From positions 1-64,000 of the IMG/VR virus record IMGVR_UViG_3300036772_000557: 64,000 nucleotides of DNA; one strand, given 5' to 3'. The notes beneath the pieces are model-generated. The model had not been told where the DNA came from. It was given only the letters and a program-made list of their open reading frames with translations, and ran no database searches. Both the position numbers and the translations under genes were made by a program. Position 1 is the first letter of the stretch, and each line of letters starts with the position of its first letter. This stretch comes from a virus. Shown piece after piece: positions 14,477 through 21,409 of the stretch.

Positions 14477-14824
14477 TTACTCAGCCGCTTCTTTCGCCAA
14501 TCGCCGCGCGACAGCACCCAAATCCTGATACGCATTGGAATGAGCAATCCGTTCCGCATTGCCATCAATAAGAAGGCGCCTGCCAGCTTCGTCCATTTCC
14601 CCATACAGGAGCGCTCTCAACCTCGACCGCAGTTCGTCCCTGCGGGCATCTTGTTTGTCCATCGCCATAAGCAGTGCGAGCGCTAATTGCTGGCGCCGGC
14701 GAACGGGGAATTTCTTGTAGAGATAATTTCGGGCGCTCTCGAGCGAGACATCCAGGATTTCGGCCAGCTGATACATCGCATCGCGCTTGAAAACCTCCTT
14801 TATGAGCCGAGATTCGACCGTCAT
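14477..14824 (-). CDS. HTH-containing hypothetical protein (115 aa)
   Basis: AMYQLAEILDVSLESARNYL looks like a helix-turn-helix near the N-terminus; the rest is helical and basic. The ATG at 14824 gives MTVESRLIKEVFKR; earlier starts are possible. First gene of the leftward replication operon, so it may regulate that operon. Confidence 0.5.
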   Translation of the reverse strand: MTVESRLIKEVFKRDAMYQLAEILDVSLESARNYLYKKFPVRRRQQLALALLMAMDKQDARRDELRSRLRALLYGEMDEAGRRLLIDGNAERIAHSNAYQDLGAVARRLAKEAAE

Positions 14825-15307
14825 GGTGTTACCCGTGACGGCCAACATTTTTGGCAAGACAGAATTTATTTTTCACGGCAGTTTGACGATAAGAGGCGGC
14901 TGGTGGAACGAAACACCATGAAACGCGTTGCAGACGCCGGGCCAGATCGACCGCACACCCCCCGTGCGATCGACCATGGTGCTTGGGCTCACGCCCGGCT
15001 CTGCTCCAGGCAGACCGGAACGTCTGCCATCCCCACCAATGTGCCCAAGTGGAGCTCGGAAGGCCGCTGGTTCCCCCATCAGGGCCTGATGAGAGGCGGA
15101 CCCGCCGGTCGCGACGGCGGGTCCGCGGCCTCGCCCAGCCGCGTGGAACATGCGGCCATGTTGGCGAGGTACACCCCGGATCGTTGCCGCGCCGGGGAAT
15201 CGGAAAAGAAATTCAGCGGAGCGCGCGGAAGTGTGGGATAGGTCACACTCGCGATCGCCGCGGATAGCTACGCTCCGGCTTGGTGAACAAACCGGGAGGA
15301 TGCGGCC
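14825..15307. other. Hairpin-rich non-coding stretch between divergent units
   Basis: No convincing gene. Hairpins: CGCAC/GTGCG (14952-14968), GGCAGAC-CGGAAC-GTCTGCC (15009-15028), an 11-base-pair perfect stem GCGGACCCGCC/GGCGGGTCCGC (15096-15126) whose loop is itself palindromic (GTCGCGAC), and GTGTG/CACAC near 15231-15248. A 107-codon ORF from 14920 has a tolerable leader but an arginine/proline-rich shadow-like product. Possible origin, termination zone or structured RNA. Confidence 0.45.
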
Positions 15308-15475
15308 ATGACCACGCTGGAAATCTTCGGCGCCGCGATAATCGCCGCTGCCTGCTTCTGTATCATGCTGGTGGTCGACCGGATCCGGTCGCGCCGCAAT
15401 GCCGCCGCCGCGACGAGGCGCGCGATGATTGCGAGCGTGGGCGCGGCGGGCCGCGGCCAGCCGCCGACTCTTTAG
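15308..15475 (+). CDS. Small membrane protein (55 aa)
   Basis: MTTLEIFGAAIIAAACFCIM begins an N-terminal transmembrane helix, then a basic tail (DRIRSRRNAAAATRRAM). GGGAGGATGCGGCC gives a strong Shine-Dalgarno. The gene stands alone on the plus strand between the non-coding hairpin region and the immunity genes. Unknown role. Confidence 0.55.
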   Translation: MTTLEIFGAAIIAAACFCIMLVVDRIRSRRNAAAATRRAMIASVGAAGRGQPPTL

Positions 15476-15495
15476 GCCGACGGACATTGCGGACA

Positions 15496-15723
15496 TCACG
15501 CGGCCTTCGCTCTCTCGGCGGCCATGTAGGCGCGGATCTTCTTTACCGTCCTCAGCGTGACGCCATAGACTCTGATCCGACCGACCACCTGACTGTCGTT
15601 CACGGCGAGACGTCCGAATGTCGTCTCGCTGATTCCAACCGCGTCGATGAACTGCGCGATCTCCTCCAAAACGTGGGAGGGGTCGTAGTCGAATCCGGTC
15701 GGGTCCGTGGGTTTTTGTTTCAT
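15496..15723 (-). CDS. Small HTH-like regulator opposite the CI-like repressor (75 aa)
   Basis: VGISETTFGRLAVNDSQVVG followed by RIRVYGVTLRTVKKIRAYMA resembles compact Cro-like or plasmid-type HTH regulators. The ATG at 15723 lies about nine bases after the predicted -10 box, so the transcript would be nearly leaderless. The operator at 15737-15756 lies in this promoter's spacer, so the divergent repressor very likely controls it. Confidence 0.6.
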   Translation of the reverse strand: MKQKPTDPTGFDYDPSHVLEEIAQFIDAVGISETTFGRLAVNDSQVVGRIRVYGVTLRTVKKIRAYMAAERAKAA

Positions 15724-15731
15724 GTCAACCC

Positions 15732-15761
15732 ACCATAAATGGGAGAAATCCCATTTGTCAA
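15732..15761 (-). promoter_or_regulatory. Promoter of the small leftward regulator
   Basis: Minus strand TTGACA (15761-15756), an 18-base spacer filled by operator 1, and TATGGT (15737-15732). The start codon is at 15723, giving almost no leader. Confidence 0.6.
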
Positions 15762-15812
15762 CGGGAAAAATCCCGCTCTCTGAAAAACCCAAAATGTGGG
15801 ATAAACCCCACA
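15737..15812. promoter_or_regulatory. Three operator palindromes in the immunity intergenic region
   Basis: O1 AAATGGGA-GAAA-TCCCATTT (15737-15756), O2 CGGGA-AAAA-TCCCG (15762-15775) and O3 TGTGGG-ATAAAC-CCCACA (15795-15812). All share GGGA-N4-(T/C)CCC. O1 sits in the leftward promoter; O3 runs into the ATG of the repressor gene, which suggests autoregulation. Two more copies lie at 16716-16764. Confidence 0.8.
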
Positions 15813-16252
15813 TGACTAAAGCTACCAACCACTTAGCTCGAGAGATCCGGGCCCGGCGCCAGGCAATCGGGCTTACGATGAAAAAATTATCCGAGCTGGC
15901 CGGTCTCGGGGAAAGCTATATCAGCGAGATCGAGAGAGGGCTGATCGAATACCCGCGCGTCTCGACGCTCCGCAGCGTAGCGCGGGCGCTTGGGTGCGGC
16001 ATTTCAGATCTAACTGGCGAACCCGAAACGCTAAGCGACGAGACCCTGGATTACCCCAAGCTGCAATTGGCCTTTGCCGTGGCGGCCAAGAAACTGCTGA
16101 ACCAAGAGCTTACGGAGCGCGATATAGCCCTGCTTGAAATGGGAGCCGACATTTACGACTGGCTTGCCCGCGAGGAGCGGCAGGGCCGTCCCCCGGAGGG
16201 TGTCGACGATATTCTCCGCAGAATCGTGCTAGTAAGAGGGGGCCGACGTTAA
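15812..16252 (+). CDS. CI-like XRE repressor (146 aa)
   Basis: AREIRARRQAIGLTMKKLSE followed by LAGLGESYISEIERGLIEYP is a textbook XRE helix-turn-helix, with a C-terminal helical region (EREERQGRPPEGVDDI-type composition) for dimerisation. No LexA/CI autoprotease serine-lysine domain is visible, so induction may be RecA-independent. It probably binds the five GGGA-N4-TCCC sites and keeps the rightward operon at 16804 silent in lysogeny. The start at 15812 is set by the operator region. Confidence 0.8.
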   Translation: MTKATNHLAREIRARRQAIGLTMKKLSELAGLGESYISEIERGLIEYPRVSTLRSVARALGCGISDLTGEPETLSDETLDYPKLQLAFAVAAKKLLNQELTERDIALLEMGADIYDWLAREERQGRPPEGVDDILRRIVLVRGGRR

Positions 16253-16617
16253 CAATTGTCGATCATGTTCCCGATCAAGGCGACAATATACGCCGACATC
16301 CAGACCATTGCTCCAGGATTTGCTAAATTGTGGAAAGACAAATAACCCGCAACACACACGGCCAATGACGACGCGACCCTAGCGGCATTTATACCGAATG
16401 CGATTCGGCTTAGTATCACGGCGGCGAGCATTGGGGCGACCGGCACTGATGGGGTGATCGCCTGAGCCGCCGGGGAGACACATGAAACTCCGAAGCCGAT
16501 CATAAAAAGTCCGAGCCCTCCACCGAAGGCCCAAACTTGGCGGCGTATCGGAGTTCGCCGAGCCTGCAATCTATCGAATGTTTCCTGGAGCCTAAGGTCC
16601 CGACTGGCCCAACTCAC
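16249..16617 (-). CDS. Multi-span membrane protein near the immunity region (122 aa)
   Basis: GTG start with AGGGAG six bases upstream. A basic N-terminus (RLQARRTPIRR) is followed by three or four hydrophobic segments. It converges on the repressor gene with a four-base stop overlap. Position next to the repressor is common for superinfection-exclusion proteins (context inference only). Confidence 0.5.
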   Translation of the reverse strand: MSWASRDLRLQETFDRLQARRTPIRRQVWAFGGGLGLFMIGFGVSCVSPAAQAITPSVPVAPMLAAVILSRIAFGINAARVASSLAVCVAGYLSFHNLANPGAMVWMSAYIVALIGNMIDNC

Positions 16618-16715
16618 ATGCCGCTCCCTAATAAAGGGTTAACCACTGATTGCCGCTGGTTCTTCTAAACCAACTCGCGGCGTTCGTAAAAGTGTCAAAA
16701 AAAATTTCGGTCGTT

Positions 16716-16767
16716 ATGGGAAAAATCCCACTTTCAGCTTGACGGTATGGGATTATCCCCATACACT
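16716..16767 (+). promoter_or_regulatory. Repressed rightward promoter with two operators
   Basis: TTGACG (16739-16744), a 17-base spacer, then TACACT (16762-16767). The operator GTATGGG-ATTATC-CCCATAC (16745-16764) fills the spacer, and a second copy, ATGGGAAAAATCCCAC, lies at 16716-16731. This is the expected PR-like switch for the rightward early operon starting at 16804. The rest of 16618-16803 shows no gene. Confidence 0.8.
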
Positions 16768-16803
16768 CCACCCGACGATCACACTGATCGGGGGAGTTTG
16801 CCG

Positions 16804-17103
16804 ATGAAAACCGCGATAGAACAGACTGAGGCGCTCCTCGGCGCCATGGCCGACGCCGGCCGCCGCGCCGACCAGGCGATGCGCGAGGGCCTCGTCCCCT
16901 ATGACCCCCGCGTCAGCTTCGCCCGGCGCAACCTGCTCGAATTGTGGTTCGTCTGGGCGTGGGCGACACGCGAGCAGAAGGATATGGCCCCCAGATTCCG
17001 TCGCCAGCTTCGGCGCGCCATTCTCACCTATCGGCAATTATCCGCCCCGCAACCGCCGGAGCGGTTTGCGGCCTTGATCCAAATGGAATTGGCCAATGGC
17101 TAA
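16804..17103 (+). CDS. First gene of rightward early operon, hypothetical (99 aa)
   Basis: Starts MKTAIEQTEALLGAMADAGR with GGGGGAG upstream. Mainly helical and arginine-rich (RFRRQLRRAILTYRQL). No family recognised. Directly downstream of the repressor-controlled promoter, so made first on induction; a regulator or antirepressor role is possible but not shown. Confidence 0.6.
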   Translation: MKTAIEQTEALLGAMADAGRRADQAMREGLVPYDPRVSFARRNLLELWFVWAWATREQKDMAPRFRRQLRRAILTYRQLSAPQPPERFAALIQMELANG

Positions 17104-17656
17104 GATCGCGCTGTCTTGCATCGCGTGCGGATCTACGTTTTTCCGCCCCCCAAGCAATGTGGCCGGCGCGAAATTCTGCTCCAGAAGCTGTTACGATAAG
17201 AATAGCCGGACCCCGGTTGCCCAGCGCTTTCTTCAGAAAGTCGTCATTCAAGACGGTTGCTGGGGATGGAATGGCAGCAAAAATTCCGGAGGATACGCCC
17301 AAATAAATATGGGGCCGCCCAAGAGCCGACCAACAGCCGCATCTCGCGTTTCCTGGGAACACTTCCGAGGCCCGATCCCTTCAGGTCTCCACGTTCTGCA
17401 TAAATGCGACAATCCCGAATGCGCGAACCCGGATCATCTGTTCTTGGGAACTCCGAAAGATAACGCTCGCGATGCTGTCGCAAAGGGGCGTTATGCCAAA
17501 GGCGAGAGGCATGGCATGGCCAAGCTGACTGCTGATGACGTTCGCGCGATCCGCGCAGACAGCCGGCCAGCGCTAGAAATAGCCGCTCAGTACGGCCTCC
17601 ACTACGAGACAGTTAATTCACTACGTCGTGGAATTAATTGGGAGTGGCTTCAATGA
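17096..17656 (+). CDS. HNH endonuclease with zinc module and HTH (186 aa)
   Basis: Zinc cysteines C8, C11, C28 and C32; an HNH core of the HNH_3 type (CWGW at 55-58, LHKCDNPECANPDHL at 101-115 with H102, N111 and H114); and a C-terminal HTH (LTADDVRAIRADSRPALEIA and on) like those of phage homing nucleases. It overlaps the preceding stop by eight bases. Shares the zinc-plus-HNH plan with the gene at 13416-14006. Confidence 0.85.
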   Translation: MAKIALSCIACGSTFFRPPSNVAGAKFCSRSCYDKNSRTPVAQRFLQKVVIQDGCWGWNGSKNSGGYAQINMGPPKSRPTAASRVSWEHFRGPIPSGLHVLHKCDNPECANPDHLFLGTPKDNARDAVAKGRYAKGERHGMAKLTADDVRAIRADSRPALEIAAQYGLHYETVNSLRRGINWEWLQ

Positions 17657-17931
17657 ACGAGCACTTCGGCGATCGCCCGCAATACCCGCCGTGGCCGGGC
17701 AAATACATACCATCGCACCAAAGCCAACAGAGAGATGCAATGAAGCCGAGCACCGCCGCTGATTGCCTCGCACACATTCGGGGGCAAATCACGCCGACGC
17801 AATACGACGAGGCGCTTGCCCGCATCGAGCAGCTGGTCGCGGCGCAGCGGGCGATCGCTGCGCAGGAAATGTACGAGGCTCACTTCGCCGCCTTCCCGCC
17901 GGTGCCGCCAGGAAAGGACAACGGCCAATGA
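17653..17931 (+). CDS. Hypothetical protein (92 aa)
   Basis: MNEHFGDRPQYPPWPGKYIP, then a helical region (ALARIEQLVAAQRAIAAQEM). ATGA overlaps at both ends show tight coupling. No known domain. Confidence 0.55.
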   Translation: MNEHFGDRPQYPPWPGKYIPSHQSQQRDAMKPSTAADCLAHIRGQITPTQYDEALARIEQLVAAQRAIAAQEMYEAHFAAFPPVPPGKDNGQ

Positions 17932-18215
17932 CCACGTTAACCCGGATCCTCGACAGCCTACAAGGCGTTGCGGAGATAGATGCCGCGATAGGCGCATCGA
18001 AAGATCCCAGCGAGATAGCCAGGCAGATAGCTCTTGCTGAGGCACACATCGGCAACGCACGGGAGGCTATTAGCGACGCACGCAAACTCATCGGCGGCAC
18101 AGCCGGGAGCGTGCGAGTGGACGTGACCTGGGCCGAGATCGACCTTAATCACGCACAGCGCGCGCTCGGCAGGGCAAAGGCTGCGATCGCCGCGCCGCAG
18201 GAGACGCGGGAATGA
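17928..18215 (+). CDS. Hypothetical helical protein (95 aa)
   Basis: MTTLTRILDSLQGVAEIDAA; almost entirely helical, with heptad-like spacing from residue 40 on (AREAISDARKLIGG), so probably a coiled coil. Coupled by ATGA overlaps to both neighbours. Confidence 0.55.
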   Translation: MTTLTRILDSLQGVAEIDAAIGASKDPSEIARQIALAEAHIGNAREAISDARKLIGGTAGSVRVDVTWAEIDLNHAQRALGRAKAAIAAPQETRE

Positions 18216-18424
18216 CCGCGTCGCCAGTCCCCCGGGATCTATTGGAAATAGCCTCGGACATAGGGCTCGCGGAGGTCCTGTCTGGCAGCGTCTTTCGCGT
18301 CCTTGGCAACGCGCACGAGGACGAGCGGCACCGGGCGCAAGCCGCAGCCGACGTGCTACCGGATCTGCGGCGTGCATTCGTGAAACTAGGGTACGCGATA
18401 ATCGAACTGGAGGGATGCCAATGA
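18212..18424 (+). CDS. Hypothetical protein (70 aa)
   Basis: Helical, acidic small protein (DLLEIASDIGLAEVLSGSVF). Overlaps neighbours by ATGA. No family recognised. Confidence 0.55.
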   Translation: MTASPVPRDLLEIASDIGLAEVLSGSVFRVLGNAHEDERHRAQAAADVLPDLRRAFVKLGYAIIELEGCQ

Positions 18425-18654
18425 CCATCGAATTCCTTGTCCTAAAGCCGCCGCGCAGAGCACGCGCGCCCAAAGAAGAGACTGCTGAGATGTTGGCGCT
18501 GCGCCAAGCGGGCTGGACGTACAAGCAAATCGCCGACAGGTACGGTTTGTCCAGCGGCAGCAAGATCGAGAACCGGCTCGGGCTCAAGCCAACGCGTCGC
18601 GCCCGCAACATCTATCCGCGGCCCGGCGAGCCGGGATATCGCAACTTTCCATGA
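18421..18654 (+). CDS. HTH-domain protein (77 aa)
   Basis: AEMLALRQAGWTYKQIADRY followed by GLSSGSKIENRL is a helix-turn-helix of the homeodomain-like resolvase or sigma-4 kind, with basic tails at both ends. It probably binds DNA. Starts by ATGA overlap at 18421. Confidence 0.6.
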   Translation: MTIEFLVLKPPRRARAPKEETAEMLALRQAGWTYKQIADRYGLSSGSKIENRLGLKPTRRARNIYPRPGEPGYRNFP

Positions 18655-18944
18655 TCGGCGGCTCGCAAATGAAGAGCGCCTGCAAAAAGCCTCGGCCTCT
18701 CTCCGATAGACATTGGCAGGCGCTAAAATTCCTCGTCCTGAAATTAAGGGCCAGCGCATGGGAGATCGGCGCGTCGTGTGATCCAGGCTCTGACCCCGAT
18801 TCCAGGGCGACGGTCTGGTCGGGCGTAATGTCGCGGCTGGTGAACCGCGGCTTCGTAGAAAGACAGTTTGATCCGGCCCTTAACTATAATTTCTACACGA
18901 TTAGTGCTGCTGGCCGTAGCGCGCTGCGCGGCGATCCCCAATGA
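18651..18944 (+). CDS. Winged-helix-like protein (97 aa)
   Basis: LSDRHWQALKFLVLKL, then a turn with DSRATVWSGVMSRLVNRGFV and a beta-wing (YNFYTISAAGRSAL), matches the pattern of small winged-helix proteins. Probably DNA-binding. Coupled on both sides. Confidence 0.55.
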   Translation: MIGGSQMKSACKKPRPLSDRHWQALKFLVLKLRASAWEIGASCDPGSDPDSRATVWSGVMSRLVNRGFVERQFDPALNYNFYTISAAGRSALRGDPQ

Positions 18945-19426
18945 GCGCAGCCGAAATTTTCGCCGGCGTTGTCGGCGTAGGCGCGGTCGCGGCGATAGCG
19001 TTTGCCGCATCGCCCGATCCAATGGTGCCGATCAATGAACTCACGCCCGGTGTTGTGGCGTCCGTCGATAAGGCCGAGGTCTGCGGACTGGTTGACAAAC
19101 GTTCCTATAGTCGACGGCATCGCTCCGAGAGACACGACAAGTACCGATTCTTGCTCGCCTATGGATACGATGTTCGCCAGAGCGCCAGATTTCAGCTGGA
19201 CCACAGGGTGCCCCTGGAGCTTGGAGGTGCCGATGTCGCCGCAAATCTGTGGCCGGAACCGTGGACTGGCCAGATGAACGCGCATGATAAGGACCGGCTC
19301 GAGGATTGGGCTCACGACGCCGTCTGCTTCGAAGGCTCTCTGCCATTGCGCAACGCGCAGGCGATGTTCCTAGGAGACTGGCGGGAGGCGTTCGACCGGA
19401 TATTTCAAAGGGGCGAGGCGGAATGA
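18941..19426 (+). CDS. HNH-signature nuclease-like protein with N-terminal hydrophobic segment (161 aa)
   Basis: FQLDHRVPLELGGADVAANL followed by WPEPWTGQMNAHDKDRLEDW is the DH-x2-PL-x-LGG HNH signature with the downstream LWPEP and KDRLE motifs of this family. The first 24 residues are hydrophobic and could be a signal or membrane anchor, pointing to an envelope location. It differs from the two homing-type HNH proteins in this window. Confidence 0.75.
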   Translation: MSAAEIFAGVVGVGAVAAIAFAASPDPMVPINELTPGVVASVDKAEVCGLVDKRSYSRRHRSERHDKYRFLLAYGYDVRQSARFQLDHRVPLELGGADVAANLWPEPWTGQMNAHDKDRLEDWAHDAVCFEGSLPLRNAQAMFLGDWREAFDRIFQRGEAE

Positions 19427-19668
19427 ACGAATACAGCGTCTGTCAATTCTTCTCCGACGAGACTTACGAATATGTCAGGCGGTATGTCTCGGCAGAAGAG
19501 GCAATGCGCGCGGCCCTGCACTATACTCAGAGCGTTGGTGCGCAGTTTGGCTCTACTCGACGCGTCATTATCACCGATGGCGGCGATTGCTGCTGCTTCG
19601 AGTGGAAATTCGGTGAGGGAGTGACTTTTCCGCGGCGCGGCCCAGACGGCCGCTTCGTCGCTGATTAG
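19423..19668 (+). CDS. Hypothetical protein (81 aa)
   Basis: MNEYSVCQFFSDETYEYVRR, mixed alpha/beta, with a cysteine cluster (DCCCFEW). Starts by ATGA overlap. No known family. Confidence 0.5.
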   Translation: MNEYSVCQFFSDETYEYVRRYVSAEEAMRAALHYTQSVGAQFGSTRRVIITDGGDCCCFEWKFGEGVTFPRRGPDGRFVAD

Positions 19669-19694
19669 AGGCTTCTTCAAAGGGGGATAGGGAA

Positions 19695-20018
19695 ATGAGA
19701 CTGATCACAATGACCGCGATCGCCGCAGTGCTCGCCGGATCGACGGCCTGCTCAGTGATGCAGCAGCCTGCCGATCCAGCAGTTGTTAAGCGTATTGTGG
19801 CTATCTGCACCACTAGTGGGTTTTTCAAGGTCGTCAATGGGACAATTGCGCTGGCCTATCCGCCCGCGCAGATACCGGCGCAGATATTGGATTATGGTAT
19901 TGATCAGGTATGTACGAATCCCGAGCGGTTCGCTAGCGACATCTCAACAGTTGAGTGGTTGCTAAAGAACATTCCTAAGCGATCGCGAGGCTTTGGAGGG
20001 CTTGTAAATGGCAGCTGA
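19695..20018 (+). CDS. Small lipoprotein (107 aa)
   Basis: Signal MRLITMTAIAAVLAGSTAC with lipobox LAGSTAC: cleavage and lipidation before C19 are expected, placing it in the inner or outer membrane. The mature part is mixed and short. Outer-membrane spanins are often small lipoproteins, but there is no proline-rich region, so spanin is only one option. RBS AAGGGGGATAGGGAA. Confidence 0.6.
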   Translation: MRLITMTAIAAVLAGSTACSVMQQPADPAVVKRIVAICTTSGFFKVVNGTIALAYPPAQIPAQILDYGIDQVCTNPERFASDISTVEWLLKNIPKRSRGFGGLVNGS

Positions 20019-20205
20019 AAACGACCCGACCGGCTGGCCGTGGGTCATTGGGCCAGCGCAGCGCGAGCGGCCGCTCATCCCCGTCGTGTCGGAGGCTCAT
20101 GCGCCACCACGCTTGCTCACGCCCGGCGGCGCGCTGCTTTTGTGTCTGCTCATAAGCCTTGGGTTGTGGGGCGTCGTCTGGTTCATTGTGGAGGCGCTAC
20201 TGTGA
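20008..20205 (+). CDS. C-terminally anchored membrane protein (65 aa)
   Basis: Polar, proline-containing N-terminus, then one transmembrane helix at the end (GALLLCLLISLGLWGVVWFI). Overlaps the lipoprotein gene by 11 bases. Unknown role; a lipoprotein and membrane-protein pair would suit an envelope function. Confidence 0.5.
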   Translation: MAAENDPTGWPWVIGPAQRERPLIPVVSEAHAPPRLLTPGGALLLCLLISLGLWGVVWFIVEALL

Positions 20206-20516
20206 GCGAATCTCGTCCACGCGGCTCTAACGCCGACGAGTGGCATCTGTTTCTCTGCCAATATCTCGACAACAGAGCCACGAGCCCGAACGGGCTGACG
20301 TTCATGGCTGTTCAAATCGCTGAGGCTATCGAGGAGGGGCGGCGGGATGGCTTAGAACACGCGGCGCAAGAATGCGAGCGACATGGCAAATTTTGCAAGG
20401 ACGAAGCCCACAAAGCCGGCGATTTCCATCATCTCATTACGCGCCATGACGAAGCCGTTTACAACGCGAAGTGTATTCGCGGCATCGCCAATGCGATCGA
20501 GCGCGGTGGACCATGA
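20202..20516 (+). CDS. Hypothetical protein (104 aa)
   Basis: GTG start overlapping the previous stop (GTGA). Contains AVQIAEAIEEGRRDGLEHAA and two cysteines with histidines (CERHGKFC) that might bind metal. No family recognised. Confidence 0.55.
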   Translation: MSESRPRGSNADEWHLFLCQYLDNRATSPNGLTFMAVQIAEAIEEGRRDGLEHAAQECERHGKFCKDEAHKAGDFHHLITRHDEAVYNAKCIRGIANAIERGGP

Positions 20517-21409
20517 ACGGGATCATGACGGCCAATATTGTCCGTGAACTGCCGATGGATGATTACCATGCAGTGCGGGCGCTGTCAGCCAGTGGGGCCT
20601 GGACACTCATCCAGGAATGCCCGGCACAATATTGGTTCGAGTCGCCATGGAACCCCGATTTCGCGCCCAAGAACAGTCTCGTATTCGACATCGGCACCGC
20701 CACTCACCTTGCCGTTTTGGAACCAGATCAACTCGGTCGCCGAGTCGCGTGCATCGACGCAAAAGATTATAAAACCCGGCTCGCACAGGAAGCGCGCGAT
20801 TGGGCCTACGCGTCCGGTCTTGTTCCTCTCCTTCCGCAGCACGTCGACTTGGTTCGTCACCTCTCTGCTGCCTTGCGAGCGGATCCTTGGGCCGCCGACT
20901 TGTTGGAAGGCTGCGAACCAGAGCTATCCGTGTTCTGGAACGCAGACATCGGAGTGCCCTGCAAGGCACGGCCGGACTTCGTTACGCGTGACCGTGCCGT
21001 CCTCGGCGATATCAAAACATGCCCTACCGCTAATCCCCGCGCATTTCAGCGGACCGCCTTCAATAGCGGCTATTTTTTGCGAGCGGCGTGGTACATCGAC
21101 GGATACGAACAGGCCACCGGCTCGACTGTCCATGACTATTGGTTCGTAATCGTCGGAAAAGAGCCGCCTTATCTCGTCAGTACGCTCCGACTTGGCCCAC
21201 GCGCTATCGAATGGGGTCGAATGACCGTGCGTCGGGCCCTCGCCATCTTCCGTAAGTGCAGCCAAACGGGACACTGGCCGACTTACTGTTTAGAGCCTAG
21301 CACGCTGGAGTTGCCTACCTGGGCCGAATATCAGCTGCAGGAGCGCAATGAGGCTGGCGAATTCACGGCCGATGATGCCCGCTTGTCAATGGAGTTTTTA
21401 CGCCCATGA
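20513..21409 (+). CDS. RecE-like PD-(D/E)XK exonuclease (298 aa)
   Basis: GTATHLAVLE (H65), CKARPDFV (D155) and VLGDIKTCPTANPRAFQR (D166, K168) make the PD-D-x-K active site of the exonuclease VIII/YqaJ-like family, followed by the conserved YFLRAAWYIDGY helix. It would resect 5' ends of double-stranded DNA to load the recombinase encoded next. Starts by ATGA overlap at 20513. Confidence 0.85.
   Translation: MNGIMTANIVRELPMDDYHAVRALSASGAWTLIQECPAQYWFESPWNPDFAPKNSLVFDIGTATHLAVLEPDQLGRRVACIDAKDYKTRLAQEARDWAYASGLVPLLPQHVDLVRHLSAALRADPWAADLLEGCEPELSVFWNADIGVPCKARPDFVTRDRAVLGDIKTCPTANPRAFQRTAFNSGYFLRAAWYIDGYEQATGSTVHDYWFVIVGKEPPYLVSTLRLGPRAIEWGRMTVRRALAIFRKCSQTGHWPTYCLEPSTLELPTWAEYQLQERNEAGEFTADDARLSMEFLRP

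Noticed and set aside
14873-15499. 208-codon minus-strand ORF across the hairpin region
   Set aside because: Arginine/histidine/glycine-rich, overlaps the plus-strand membrane gene at 15308, and crosses strong hairpins; not supported as coding.
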